Both the position numbers and the translations under genes were made by a program. From the NCBI RefSeq assembly GCF_002979515.1, contig NZ_PCPA01000024.1, positions 1 through 52,091 on the forward strand: a DNA stretch of 52,091 nucleotides. The letters run 5' to 3'. The stretch comes from Microbacterium sp. MYb54 (GTDB taxonomy: Bacteria; Actinomycetota; Actinomycetes; Actinomycetales; Microbacteriaceae). Shown one piece after another: positions 17,218 through 25,186 of the stretch. Within the stretch, counting starts at the first letter, position 1, and every line of letters starts with the position of its first letter. The notes beneath the pieces are model-generated. The model did no database searches. It was given only the letters and a program-made list of their open reading frames with translations, and was not told where the DNA came from.

Positions 17218-17251
17218 GAGGAGGCCCCGGAAATGCATCCGGGGCCTCCTC
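17218..17251 (-). terminator. Terminator of the acyl-CoA dehydrogenase gene
   Basis: Perfect 13-bp stem GAGGAGGCCCCGG (17218-17230) with CCGGGGCCTCCTC (17239-17251) and an 8-nt loop, 13 bp beyond the dehydrogenase stop. Confidence 0.85.
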
Positions 17252-17263
17252 GAGAGCAGAGCG

Positions 17264-18427
17264 TCAGCGCTTGCCGGCGATCTGACGGCCGACGAGATCG
17301 CGCATGATCTCGTTCGTGCCGCCGTAGATACGGTGCACCCGAGCATCGGTGAACGCGCGGGCGATCGGGTACTCCATGATGTACCCGTAACCACCGTGCA
17401 GCTGCACGCCCACGTCGAGCACCTCCCACTCGCGCTCGGTGGCCCAGAACTTGACCTTCGCGGCGTCCTCGGCGGTGAGCGTGCTGTTCTTGTAGGCGAG
17501 CAGCGCGCGGTCGATGTATGCCCACATCGCATCGGTGGTCGCCGCCATGTCGGCGAGCCGGAAGCGGGTGTTCTGGAAGTCGGCGATGCGTTCGCCGAAC
17601 GCCTCGCGGTCCTTCGTGTAGGCGACGGTCCAGTCGAAAGCGGCCTGCGCGGCTGCGGCTGCGGCGACACCGATCGAGAGACGTTCGAGCGGCAGGTTCA
17701 GCATCAGCTGGATGAAACCCTGACCCTCCTTGCCGCTGATGAGGTTCTCGTCGGGGACGAACACGTCGGTGAAGCTGAGCTCGGCCGTGTCCCAGCCGTG
17801 GAAGCCCATCTTGCTGAGCTTCTTGCCCTGGTCGAAGCCCTCCATGCCCTTCTCGACGAGCAGCAGGCTGAACGCGTCTGGACGGTTGCCCTCACCGGTC
17901 TTGACGAAGGTCACCACGACGTCGGCGGTCGTGCCCGAGGAGATGAACGTCTTCGCGCCGTTGAGGATGTAGCCGCCGTCGACCTTCTTGGCGCTGGTCT
18001 TGATGCCACGCAGATCAGACCCCGCGCCCGGGTCGGTCATGGCGAGCGCGCCGAGCACTTCGCCCGTGGCCATGCGAGGCAGCCACTTCTCCTTCTGCTC
18101 CTGCGTCCCCATGTGCACGAGGTAGGGCACGGCCAGGTCGTCCTGGATGCCGAAGGCACCGGCCAGCGAACCGGCCCCTGCGGCGATGACCTCTTCCATC
18201 ACGATCGTGCGGAAGCGGTAGTCCTGCAGCATCCCGGCGCCACCGAACTCCTCGGGGACCGACAGTCCAATCAGACCCGACTCGCCGGCAGCCAGCATGG
18301 TCGCCCGGTCGATCTCACCCGCGGCATCCCACCGCTCGATCGCCTCGCCCGTCACGTGGCGCTTGACGAAGTCCTTGACCAGGTCTCGGAATGCCTCGTG
18401 ATCCTCGTCATAGATGTCGCGTTCCAT
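17264..18427 (-). CDS. Acyl-CoA dehydrogenase
   Basis: A 387-residue flavoprotein of the ACAD family. N-terminal helical domain (about 5-115), beta domain with LGALAMTDPGAGSDL (about 125-139) and FISSGTTAD, and C-terminal helical domain with the FAD/CoA site LHGGYGYIMEYP and IYGGTNEIMRDL, whose Glu is the usual catalytic base position. It oxidises an acyl-CoA to the 2-enoyl-CoA; chain length cannot be told. AGGAGG stands about 7 nt before the ATG at 18427. It stands alone without other beta-oxidation genes. Confidence 0.93.
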   Translation of the reverse strand: MERDIYDEDHEAFRDLVKDFVKRHVTGEAIERWDAAGEIDRATMLAAGESGLIGLSVPEEFGGAGMLQDYRFRTIVMEEVIAAGAGSLAGAFGIQDDLAVPYLVHMGTQEQKEKWLPRMATGEVLGALAMTDPGAGSDLRGIKTSAKKVDGGYILNGAKTFISSGTTADVVVTFVKTGEGNRPDAFSLLLVEKGMEGFDQGKKLSKMGFHGWDTAELSFTDVFVPDENLISGKEGQGFIQLMLNLPLERLSIGVAAAAAAQAAFDWTVAYTKDREAFGERIADFQNTRFRLADMAATTDAMWAYIDRALLAYKNSTLTAEDAAKVKFWATEREWEVLDVGVQLHGGYGYIMEYPIARAFTDARVHRIYGGTNEIMRDLVGRQIAGKR

Positions 18428-18541
18428 GCCGTCCTCCTGAACGTCTCATGCATCATTGCTCCGGTGATTCTACGTCGCCAGGGGAGGTCGGGGACAGGAC
18501 GTTGTGAGAATGCATCCCATAATCCGTGACACTGGGTACCG

Positions 18542-18563
18542 CGGTTGTCGGATGCCGCAACCG
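18542..18563 (-). terminator. Weak hairpin after the VanY-type gene
   Basis: CGGTTG (18542-18547) can pair with CAACCG (18558-18563) 18 bp past the carboxypeptidase stop. Six base pairs only; a marginal terminator. The rest of 18428-18581 holds the acyl-CoA dehydrogenase promoter side and nothing else I recognise. Confidence 0.3.
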
Positions 18564-18581
18564 GGGCGTTCCTCCCCCGAT

Positions 18582-19511
18582 TCAGTGCGAGTAATCGGGG
18601 GCGGCAGGCAGCGCGAAGAACTCCTCGAGCGTGTGGAATCCGCCCTCGTGATACGCCGCGGCGAGGTCGACTCCGACGTAGCGGAGGTGCCACGGCTCCG
18701 GGGCATAGCCCGTGACCGGGGTGCCGACCTGCTCGTAGCGCACGATGAATCCGTACTCCCAGGCGTGAGCTGCGACCCAATCGCTCTGCGCCGTCCCGCC
18801 GAAGCCGTCGAGGCCCCCGCAGCCCGTGCCGCACGCCACCACGTCGAGCGCGAGACCCGTCTGGTGCTCGCTGTGACCGGGACGCGCGGAGCCCGCATCC
18901 GCATCCGCCTGCCCCTGCGAGCGCACGTGGGAGCCGTAGGTCGTGACCTGCAGTCCGTAGGAGCGGTAGCCGTTGTTCGCGCCGATCCGTCCCACGCCGG
19001 CAGCAGCCGCAGCATCCGCCATCTGACCGACGGCACCGGCGACATCGGAGCGCACCCGCCCCGACGGTGTCGTCAGCTGCAACGGTATCGAGGCGAGGTT
19101 CGCCGGTTCGTACTCGGGCGGGTTCAACGGCAGCGATTTGTTCACCACGACCCAGAGGCGCGCAGGATCGTTGAGTGAGATGCACGGAGCATTGCCCGCG
19201 ACGACCGCCTCGCGGAAGGCGGCCCCTCCTCCGAACCCCGCGATCGTGCCCGCATCGTCACCGTTCGCGATCGTCTGCTGCACCGACGGCTCGGCGCACG
19301 GGTCGGCCGCGGTCGTCGCAGCGACCTTGACCGACGGCACCTGCATGACGGCTACGGGCACGGGCATCGGATCGGCACCCGGGGAGGGCATCGGGCCTGA
19401 CCCGACCGAGAGCAGGATCCCGATGGCGGTCAGGGCGACGCCGATCGGCAATGCGGGTCCGCGGATCGGGGACCGCGGAGCCGCATGCTGAGCGTGCGGC
19501 AGGAAGGGCAT
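18582..19511 (-). CDS. D-alanyl-D-alanine carboxypeptidase, VanY/M15B family
   Basis: A 309-residue secreted or membrane-anchored peptidase. One N-terminal hydrophobic segment (about 21-38) acts as signal anchor, then a Pro-rich linker and an unassigned region with Cys pairs (C72, C110). The M15B domain shows GYRSYGLQ (181-188), the zinc motif S214-x-H216-x-x-G219-x-A221-x-D223, and E272-P-W-H275 with catalytic E272 and zinc ligand H275. It trims D-Ala from peptidoglycan stem peptides. It is divergent from the radical SAM gene with 74 bp between; minus-strand TACTTAT may be its -10. Confidence 0.92.
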   Translation of the reverse strand: MPFLPHAQHAAPRSPIRGPALPIGVALTAIGILLSVGSGPMPSPGADPMPVPVAVMQVPSVKVAATTAADPCAEPSVQQTIANGDDAGTIAGFGGGAAFREAVVAGNAPCISLNDPARLWVVVNKSLPLNPPEYEPANLASIPLQLTTPSGRVRSDVAGAVGQMADAAAAAGVGRIGANNGYRSYGLQVTTYGSHVRSQGQADADAGSARPGHSEHQTGLALDVVACGTGCGGLDGFGGTAQSDWVAAHAWEYGFIVRYEQVGTPVTGYAPEPWHLRYVGVDLAAAYHEGGFHTLEEFFALPAAPDYSH

Positions 19512-19585
19512 TGGTCCATCTTCTCATTCGAAGATAAGTAGCAGACTCGCTTGCGTTAACATCGTCCTTCTGTTCGAATGGTCGA

Positions 19586-20689
19586 GTGAGGTGGCAAGGA
19601 CAGAAGCTCGGAGAGACAGACACAGCGGCACTGCCCGGTCTGGAAGACCGGTCGAGCGTGCTGCGCTCGGTGACGACTCCCGAGTTCGCGGGCATGACGT
19701 TCCACGAGGTGCTGTCGAAGTCGGCGCTGAATCATGTTCCCGGCGCCTCCCGCATGCCGTTCGCGTGGACGATCAACCCCTACCGTGGATGCTCGCATGC
19801 CTGCGTCTACTGCTTCGCCCGCGGCACGCACGAGTACCTCGACCTCGACGGCGGGTCCGACTTCGACTCGCAGATCGTCGTCAAGGTGAACGTCGTCGAG
19901 GTGCTCGCACGCGAGCTGCGCAAGGGCAGCTGGGAGCACGAGACCGTGGCGTTGGGCACGAACACCGATCCGTATCAGCGGGCCGAGGGGCGCTACAAGC
20001 TCATGCCGGGCATCATCGAGACGCTCGCGGCATCCGGCACCCCGATCTCGATCCTCACGAAGGGCACGCTGATCCGCCGAGACATCCCGCTGCTCGTGAA
20101 GGCCGCGAAGCGGGTGCCGATCGACGTGCAGATGTCGATCGCGATGTACGACGATGAGCTGCAGAAGGCGATCGAGCCCGGGGCGCCGACGACGCAGGCC
20201 CGGCTCGACACCGTGCGGGCGCTGGCCGATGCCGGATTCCCCGTGACGGTGTTCCTCATGCCGATCATGCCTCATATGACCGACTCGCTCGCCGCGATCG
20301 ACAGCGCCCTCGTGCGCATCAAAGAGGCGGGGGCGCGCAACGTCATCTACGGAGCCCTGCACCTGCGACCGGGTGTGAAGCCCTGGTTCTTCCAATGGCT
20401 CGACGCGAATCGCCCCGACCTCGTCTCGTCGTACCGGGGGCTGTATCCGGGAGCTTCGGCCGAGGCACCCAAGGGGTACCGGCAGTGGCTCGCCAAGCGG
20501 ACCCGACCACTCATCCGCATGCACGGACTGGACGGCCGCCACGAAGACGACTACTCCCGCCGCGGGTTCCGACCGGGGCAGGGCCACGTGCAGACGAGTG
20601 CGGCGACCGCGGCAGCGGCGGCAGCAGCGGTGAGATTCACACCCAGCGCCCGAGCCGAGGCACCGCCCGCGCAGCCGATGCTCTTCTGA
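19586..20689 (+). CDS. Radical SAM protein, Rv2578c/SplB-like family
   Basis: A 367-residue protein starting at GTG (19586). The radical SAM cluster motif is C69-x3-C73-x2-C76 in GCSHACVYCFAR, preceded by WTINPYRG. A TIM-barrel-like core follows with LGTNTDPYQ, ISILTKG and QMSIAMYDDE. This is the actinobacterial Rv2578c-type group, related to spore photoproduct lyase-like proteins; the substrate is unknown and it is not expected to be a true spore enzyme. The tail (about 335-367) is Ala-rich and low complexity. Divergent from the VanY-type gene. Confidence 0.88.
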   Translation: MRWQGQKLGETDTAALPGLEDRSSVLRSVTTPEFAGMTFHEVLSKSALNHVPGASRMPFAWTINPYRGCSHACVYCFARGTHEYLDLDGGSDFDSQIVVKVNVVEVLARELRKGSWEHETVALGTNTDPYQRAEGRYKLMPGIIETLAASGTPISILTKGTLIRRDIPLLVKAAKRVPIDVQMSIAMYDDELQKAIEPGAPTTQARLDTVRALADAGFPVTVFLMPIMPHMTDSLAAIDSALVRIKEAGARNVIYGALHLRPGVKPWFFQWLDANRPDLVSSYRGLYPGASAEAPKGYRQWLAKRTRPLIRMHGLDGRHEDDYSRRGFRPGQGHVQTSAATAAAAAAAVRFTPSARAEAPPAQPMLF

Positions 20690-20721
20690 CCGGGCGGTCG
20701 GGCTCCCCTCCCGCGGCCGCG

Positions 20722-20727
20722 TAGGCT
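20722..20727 (+). promoter_or_regulatory. -10 box of the probably leaderless yaeQ-like gene
   Basis: TAGGCT ends 8 nt before the ATG at 20736 and no Shine-Dalgarno lies in between, so the mRNA probably begins at or very near the start codon. Confidence 0.5.
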
Positions 20728-20735
20728 CGGGGATC

Positions 20736-21275
20736 ATGGCGATCGGTTCCACAGTCCACACATTCGAAGTGCAGCTCGCTGACACCGATCGCGGCGTCTA
20801 CGAGGACTACTCGCTGCGCGTGGCGCGGCATCCGTCCGAGACCGATGCCTACATGCTCACCCGCGTGCTGGCCTACGGGCTCGAGTTCGCCGAGGGAATC
20901 GCGTTCGGCGGCAGCATCTCGTCGACCGAAGAACCCGCGGTTCTCGTGCGCGACCTCACCGGACTCATCACGGCCTGGGTCGAGATCGGGGCGCCCGACG
21001 CCGAGCGACTGCACTACGGCAGCAGGCTCGCCGAACGCACCGTGGTCTACACCCACCGCGACCCCGCCAAGGTGATGGCGCAGTGGACCGACAAGCGCAT
21101 CCACCGCCGCGAGGACATCCGCGTCTACAGCTTCGACCCCGGGTTCATCGAGACCGCGGCCGCACTGATCGAGCGCCGCAACACGATGACCCTCACCGTG
21201 ACCGAGAGCGTGATCTACCTCGACCTCAACGGCACGAACCTGACCTCCGCCGTGCACGTGCACGAGCTGGCCTGA
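20736..21275 (+). CDS. YaeQ family protein
   Basis: A 179-residue protein recognised as YaeQ from its opening (STVHTFEVQLADTDRGVYEDYSLRVARHPSE), DAYMLTRVLAYGLEFAEGIAFGG in the middle, and the WVEIGAPDAERLH segment. YaeQ has a PD-(D/E)xK nuclease-like fold in structural work; the acidic and Lys residues that would form the site are present in the middle part, but its biological role is not established. It follows the radical SAM gene by 46 bp, with its own probable -10 box. Confidence 0.9.
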   Translation: MAIGSTVHTFEVQLADTDRGVYEDYSLRVARHPSETDAYMLTRVLAYGLEFAEGIAFGGSISSTEEPAVLVRDLTGLITAWVEIGAPDAERLHYGSRLAERTVVYTHRDPAKVMAQWTDKRIHRREDIRVYSFDPGFIETAAALIERRNTMTLTVTESVIYLDLNGTNLTSAVHVHELA

Positions 21276-21320
21276 CCCGCGCCCGCGTCCGCGTCCGCGT
21301 CGCGCCGCTACCTCCGCCGA

Positions 21321-21392
21321 GTGCACGGCTTCTCGCCGAACGCACGGCTTCCGCACGCACACATCCCGTGCACTCGACGGCAAGCCGTGCAC
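21321..21392. repeat. Extragenic hairpin repeat, copy 1
   Basis: A 72-bp element: two 25-bp cores in inverted orientation (21321-21345 and 21368-21392) around a 22-nt spacer. Each core begins and ends with GTGCAC or close variants (GTGCACTCGACG-G-CAAGCCGTGCAC on the forward side). It lies with copy 2 in the 368-bp gap between the convergent YaeQ and helicase genes. A longer stretch 21317-21392 is repeated at 21467-21542 with one mismatch. Confidence 0.85.
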
Positions 21393-21470
21393 CCGCGACT
21401 GCGGCGAATGCACGGGACTGCAGCAGCGCTGCGGTGGATGCAGCGCCACCGGAGCGCGGGAACTTACCGA

Positions 21471-21542
21471 GTGCACGGCTTCTCGCCGAGCGCACGGCTT
21501 CCGCACGCACACATCCCGTGCACTCGACGGCAAGCCGTGCAC
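21471..21542. repeat. Extragenic hairpin repeat, copy 2
   Basis: Same structure as copy 1, exactly 150 bp downstream: cores at 21471-21495 and 21518-21542, spacer 22 nt. Over 76 bp it differs from copy 1 by a single base (A at 21340, G at 21490). The 74 bp between the copies contain degenerate pieces of the same motif (GCGGCGAATGCACGGGACTG). The remainder of the gap, 21543-21597, holds nothing I can name. Confidence 0.85.
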
Positions 21543-21597
21543 TCGACGGCGGTCAGAGGCGGGGGGACCTCGACGCGAGGGCGCGCGGGGGACGCGA

Positions 21598-21629
21598 AAG
21601 GCCCCGTCCGCAGAAGCGGACGGGGCCTT
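21598..21629. terminator. Terminator of the DEAD-box helicase gene
   Basis: Perfect 14-bp stem AAGGCCCCGTCCGC (21598-21611) / GCGGACGGGGCCTT (21616-21629) with an AGAA loop, 14 bp past the helicase stop. The A and T ends make it usable in both directions. Confidence 0.88.
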
Positions 21630-21643
21630 CATCACGAGAGCGC

Positions 21644-23953
21644 TCAGGCAGTCAGGTCGGCCGCGGTCGGCACGCGACCGGCGATCTCCTCGATCACGTC
21701 GTCGTCGAGACGCGCATTCTCGAACGGTGCGTCGATCTCGGCACGCTCGAGCAGTTCGGTCATGCGACGCTGGCGCTGACGCGTGATCAGCGTGACGACA
21801 CGACCCGAGCGGCCTGCGCGACCTGTGCGACCCGAACGGTGCAGGTACGTCTTGTACTCGTCGGGGGCGTCGGCCTGGACGACCAGGTCGATGTCGTCGA
21901 CGTGGATGCCGCGGGCTGCGACATCGGTGGCCACGAGCACGCTCACGCGGCCCGAAGTCAGACGCTCGAGGTTGCGCGTGCGCTTGGCCTGGTTCAGGTC
22001 ACCGTGCAGCGAGACGGCCGGGATGCCGGCATCGTCGAACTGCTCTGCGAGCATGTCGGCGTAGGCACGGGTGCGAGCGAAGACCAGAGTCTTGCCTGCA
22101 CGGTCGACGAGCGAGGTGAGGATGTCGGCCTTGTCGCGGTGCTCGATCACGAGCACGCGGTGCTCGATCGTGCTGGAGTCCTGGTCTTCACCGGCGACCT
22201 CGTAGACGGCCGGGTCGACGAGGAACTCGTCGACGAGCGCCGCGACCTCACGGTCGAGCGTGGCCGAGAACAGCAGCTTCTGGCTGCCGTCTGCCGTGTG
22301 GCGCAGGATGCGCTGCACGGGCTCGACGAATCCGAGCTCGCACATGTGGTCGGCCTCGTCGAGCACCGCGATGCGGCAGTCCGAGAGGTCGAGCTTGCCC
22401 TGGTTGATGAGGTCCTCGACGCGGCCGGGGGTGCCGATCACGATGTCGACGCCCTTCTTGAGCGCACCGACCTGACGACCCTGCGGCACACCACCGTAGA
22501 TCTGCGTGGTGAACAGGCCGACGCTGCGGGCGATCGGCTGGATGGTGCGGTCGATCTGCAGCGCGAGCTCACGCGTCGGGGCGAGGATGATCGCGCGCGG
22601 CGACCGACCGAACTCGCGGCGCTTGCCGGCCTGCGACTGCAGCACGCGCTCGACGAGCGGGGCGCCGAAGGCGATGGTCTTGCCGGAGCCGGTGCGGCCG
22701 CGGGCGAGCACGTCGCGTCCTGCGAGGACGGCCGGGATGCTGGCGGCCTGGATCGCGAACGGCGAAGCGGCGCCCATTCCGACGAGGGTCTCGACGATGT
22801 TGGAGCCGAGACCGAGGTCGCCGAACGTCACGCCATCGACCTCGACGGCCGCGACGGACTTCGCCTCGAGGCGCTCGTGCACGACGTCGTCACCGGGTGC
22901 GAACTTCGCTCCGGTCGAGGCGGGACGGCTGGTGGCGTTCCAGTCGTTGCGGCTCGGACGCTCGTTGCGGGCCGGGCGACCGCGGGTGTCGGAGGTCAGC
23001 GGACGGGGACGCTCGGTGCGGTACGCGCCACCGGTCGACGGGCGCGAACGCTCGTCGCGGCCGCCCTCGAAGGAGCGCTGCGTGCGATCGCGGTCGAAAG
23101 CACGGCGGGCGCGGTCGGCGTCGAACGAACGCTCCGGACGGTCTGCGCCACGGCTCGGTGCGCCGGCGCCACGGTCGTCACGACGCGGACGCTCGTCACG
23201 GTCGAAGCGCTGTCCGCCACGGTCGTCACGGTATCCACCGGCGCCCGAGGGACGCTGACCACGACGGTCGTCGCGCACGGGGCGTCCACCGTCACGGTGG
23301 TCGTTGTCGCGGAAGCCCTGACGCTGGGTGCCAGCACCGCGGTCGTCACGGCGCGGACGCTCGTCGCGCTGGCCACCGCGCTCGTCGCGGTAGGTGCCGG
23401 GGCCGGTCGGCCGCTGGCCGCCACGGTCGTCACGACGCGGGCGGTCATCGCGGTCGAAGCGAGGACGCTCGGCGCCGCGGTCGAAGGAACGGGGACGCTC
23501 ATCACGGCCACCCGAACGGGCCGGGCGCTCGTCGAAGCGGCGCGCACCGGTGGAGGGGCGGTCGTTGAAGCGCGGGCGCTCGGTGCGCTCGTCGCTGCGG
23601 TGGTGCGGAGCCTCGCGGCGTCCGGACTCTGCACGGTTGCGGATGCCGCGGGCCTCGTCACGGCCGGCGCGCTCCTGCGCGTTCCAACGCTGCTTGGGGG
23701 CACCCGTCTCGGCCTCGGCCGGACGGTATCCGCGGTGGCTCGCGCTGCGGCTGCCAGGACGACGGTCGTAGCCGCCGGCTGCGGGGGCTGCACGGCGGTC
23801 ACCGGCATCCGATCGTCCACCGCGCTCGTCGCGCGCACCGTCACGGGCAGGCGCACCGTGGTGACGGTCGTGGAAGGAAGTCTTGTTCGCGCCGTATCGC
23901 GGCTCGAAATTGCGGGCGGGTCGACCGCCCTGGGGCTTCTTGCTCTTCGGCAT
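21644..23953 (-). CDS. DEAD-box RNA helicase with long Arg/Gly/Asp-rich N-terminus
   Basis: A 769-residue protein. Residues 1 to about 365 are low complexity, dominated by R, D, G, E and Q, with many imperfect RDDRGGQR / RPRRDDRG units. The helicase core (about 370-745) has the Q-motif region, ARGRTGSGKT (motif I), APTRELALQ (Ia), IGTPGRV, VLDEADHM (II), FSATLD (III), VATDVAARGIHVDDI (V) and HRSGRTGRAGRSG (VI). It unwinds RNA, probably in ribosome assembly, mRNA turnover or cold adaptation. In most bacterial DEAD helicases the disordered RG-rich part is at the C-terminus. ATG at 23953 begins MPKSKK; a GTG at 23980 is an alternative. Both lack a clear ribosome site. Confidence 0.93.
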   Translation of the reverse strand: MPKSKKPQGGRPARNFEPRYGANKTSFHDRHHGAPARDGARDERGGRSDAGDRRAAPAAGGYDRRPGSRSASHRGYRPAEAETGAPKQRWNAQERAGRDEARGIRNRAESGRREAPHHRSDERTERPRFNDRPSTGARRFDERPARSGGRDERPRSFDRGAERPRFDRDDRPRRDDRGGQRPTGPGTYRDERGGQRDERPRRDDRGAGTQRQGFRDNDHRDGGRPVRDDRRGQRPSGAGGYRDDRGGQRFDRDERPRRDDRGAGAPSRGADRPERSFDADRARRAFDRDRTQRSFEGGRDERSRPSTGGAYRTERPRPLTSDTRGRPARNERPSRNDWNATSRPASTGAKFAPGDDVVHERLEAKSVAAVEVDGVTFGDLGLGSNIVETLVGMGAASPFAIQAASIPAVLAGRDVLARGRTGSGKTIAFGAPLVERVLQSQAGKRREFGRSPRAIILAPTRELALQIDRTIQPIARSVGLFTTQIYGGVPQGRQVGALKKGVDIVIGTPGRVEDLINQGKLDLSDCRIAVLDEADHMCELGFVEPVQRILRHTADGSQKLLFSATLDREVAALVDEFLVDPAVYEVAGEDQDSSTIEHRVLVIEHRDKADILTSLVDRAGKTLVFARTRAYADMLAEQFDDAGIPAVSLHGDLNQAKRTRNLERLTSGRVSVLVATDVAARGIHVDDIDLVVQADAPDEYKTYLHRSGRTGRAGRSGRVVTLITRQRQRRMTELLERAEIDAPFENARLDDDVIEEIAGRVPTAADLTA

Positions 23954-24199
23954 GGGGGGTATCTGCTTTCGTTCTCGCACGAGAACAGCACTGCGCGCAC
24001 AGGCGCACCGTGAGCTTTGCTCAGGGGGCCGGTTGGGACGAGCCGGGGCTATTCATGTGATGGTTCATGTGCGTCGATGGACGCTCACCATCGGCCCCTG
24101 GACTCACACTTCACACACATAAAACGTCCGCGCCTTGCGCGGGTGTCCGAAGCCGACCGCACAAGTGTAGCCGACGCACCTGAGAGAGTGCCCAGCCCC

Positions 24200-24205
24200 T
24201 ACGCT
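24200..24205 (+). promoter_or_regulatory. -10 box of the probably leaderless epimerase gene
   Basis: TACGCT ends 6 nt before GTG at 24212, placing the transcript start at the codon. The rest of 23981-24211 is the helicase leader; it holds the imperfect hairpin CGTCCGCGCCTTGCGCGGGTG but no feature I can assign firmly. Confidence 0.5.
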
Positions 24206-24211
24206 GATGGA

Positions 24212-25108
24212 GTGATCTCCGTCTCCCCCACCGGTACCCAGATCGTCCTGCAGCTCGGCGACGTCACCGCGCAGATCGCACAGGTCGGCGCATCGCTGCG
24301 CGCCCTGCGCATCGGGGGTGTCGACCTCGTCCCGCCTTATCCCGCGGACTCCGCGACGCCCGCCTGCTCCGGTGTCGTGCTCGCGCCGTGGCCCAACCGG
24401 GTGCGCGATGGCGAGTGGGACGACGCCGGCACCACCAGACAGCTCGCGATCACCGAGCCGAAGCTCCACAACGCCAGCCACGGACTGCTGCGCTTCAGCG
24501 CCTACGAGATCGCTCAGACCGAGACAGCAGCCGTGCTGCGGGCGACGATCGTGCCGCAGACCGGCTACCCGTACCTGATCGAGACCTCGGTCACGTACAC
24601 CCTGACGGCCGACGGTATCGATGTCGCACATTCGCTCACGAACCGTTCGCCGAAGCCTGCACCTGTCGCCCTCGGCACGCATCCCTTCGTCACGATCGGC
24701 GACGTCGATCCGCACGACCTGGTGCTGCAGGTGCCCGCTGAGACCGCGTTCGAGACCGACGAGCGGATGCTGCCGACCGGCACCCGTCCGGCCGATGCAG
24801 CGCTGCGTGCCGGCGTGCGCCTGGGCGACATCGAGCTCGACACCGGATTCACCGTGCTCGCGCGCGACGCCGACGGGCTCGTGCGGCACTCGCTCACCGC
24901 GCCTGATGGCCGCCGGGTCACGCTCTGGCAGGGTGAGGGTTTCGACTATGTGCAGGTGTACACGACGCCCGCCTATCCGGGGCAGACCCTCGCGGTGGCG
25001 ATCGAGCCGATGACCGCGCCGGCCGATGCGCTCAACAGCGGCCTCGGCATCCGGCGCCTGGCCCCCGACGAGACCTGGACCCTGCACTGGGGCATCACGC
25101 TGAGCTGA
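24212..25108 (+). CDS. Aldose 1-epimerase family protein
   Basis: A 298-residue galactose mutarotase-like protein. It has the GVVLAPWPNRVRDGEW segment (substrate Asn-Arg pair), NASHGLLRF with the conserved His, THPFV with the second catalytic His region, and the C-terminal VAIEPMTAPADALNSG with the catalytic Glu, as in GalM-type aldose 1-epimerases. It interconverts alpha and beta anomers of a hexose or related sugar. GTG at 24212 is favoured by the -10 spacing; GTG at 24188 is an in-frame alternative. It stands alone, convergent with the RND gene. Confidence 0.9.
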   Translation: MISVSPTGTQIVLQLGDVTAQIAQVGASLRALRIGGVDLVPPYPADSATPACSGVVLAPWPNRVRDGEWDDAGTTRQLAITEPKLHNASHGLLRFSAYEIAQTETAAVLRATIVPQTGYPYLIETSVTYTLTADGIDVAHSLTNRSPKPAPVALGTHPFVTIGDVDPHDLVLQVPAETAFETDERMLPTGTRPADAALRAGVRLGDIELDTGFTVLARDADGLVRHSLTAPDGRRVTLWQGEGFDYVQVYTTPAYPGQTLAVAIEPMTAPADALNSGLGIRRLAPDETWTLHWGITLS

Positions 25109-25120
25109 CACTCTCCTTCG

Positions 25121-25173
25121 AATCGCGCAAATGGCCCCATTTCCTTCCAGAAAGGGGCCATTCGCGCGATTCG
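25121..25173. terminator. Bidirectional terminator between epimerase and RND genes
   Basis: Arms 25121-25139 and 25155-25173 pair over 19 bp with a single mismatch; loop 15 nt. It lies 13 bp beyond each of the two convergent stops. Confidence 0.85.
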
Positions 25174-25186
25174 ACGCAGCGTGCGG

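Noticed and set aside
19512..19585. LexA/SOS box between vanY-type and SplB-like genes
   Set aside because: TTCGAA occurs twice but no TCGAAC-N4-GTTCGA arrangement is present.
19586..20689. True spore photoproduct lyase
   Set aside because: The cluster motif and overall pattern fit the Rv2578c-type actinobacterial group; this organism type does not form endospores.
21317..21542. Repeats considered as a CRISPR array
   Set aside because: Only two copies of the large unit on each 150 bp, cores inverted rather than direct, spacers identical, and no cas genes near.
21083..24013. 976-residue plus-strand open frame over the helicase gene
   Set aside because: It is antisense to the clear DEAD-box gene; the sequence is low-complexity and the frame is open only because of the high-GC repeats.
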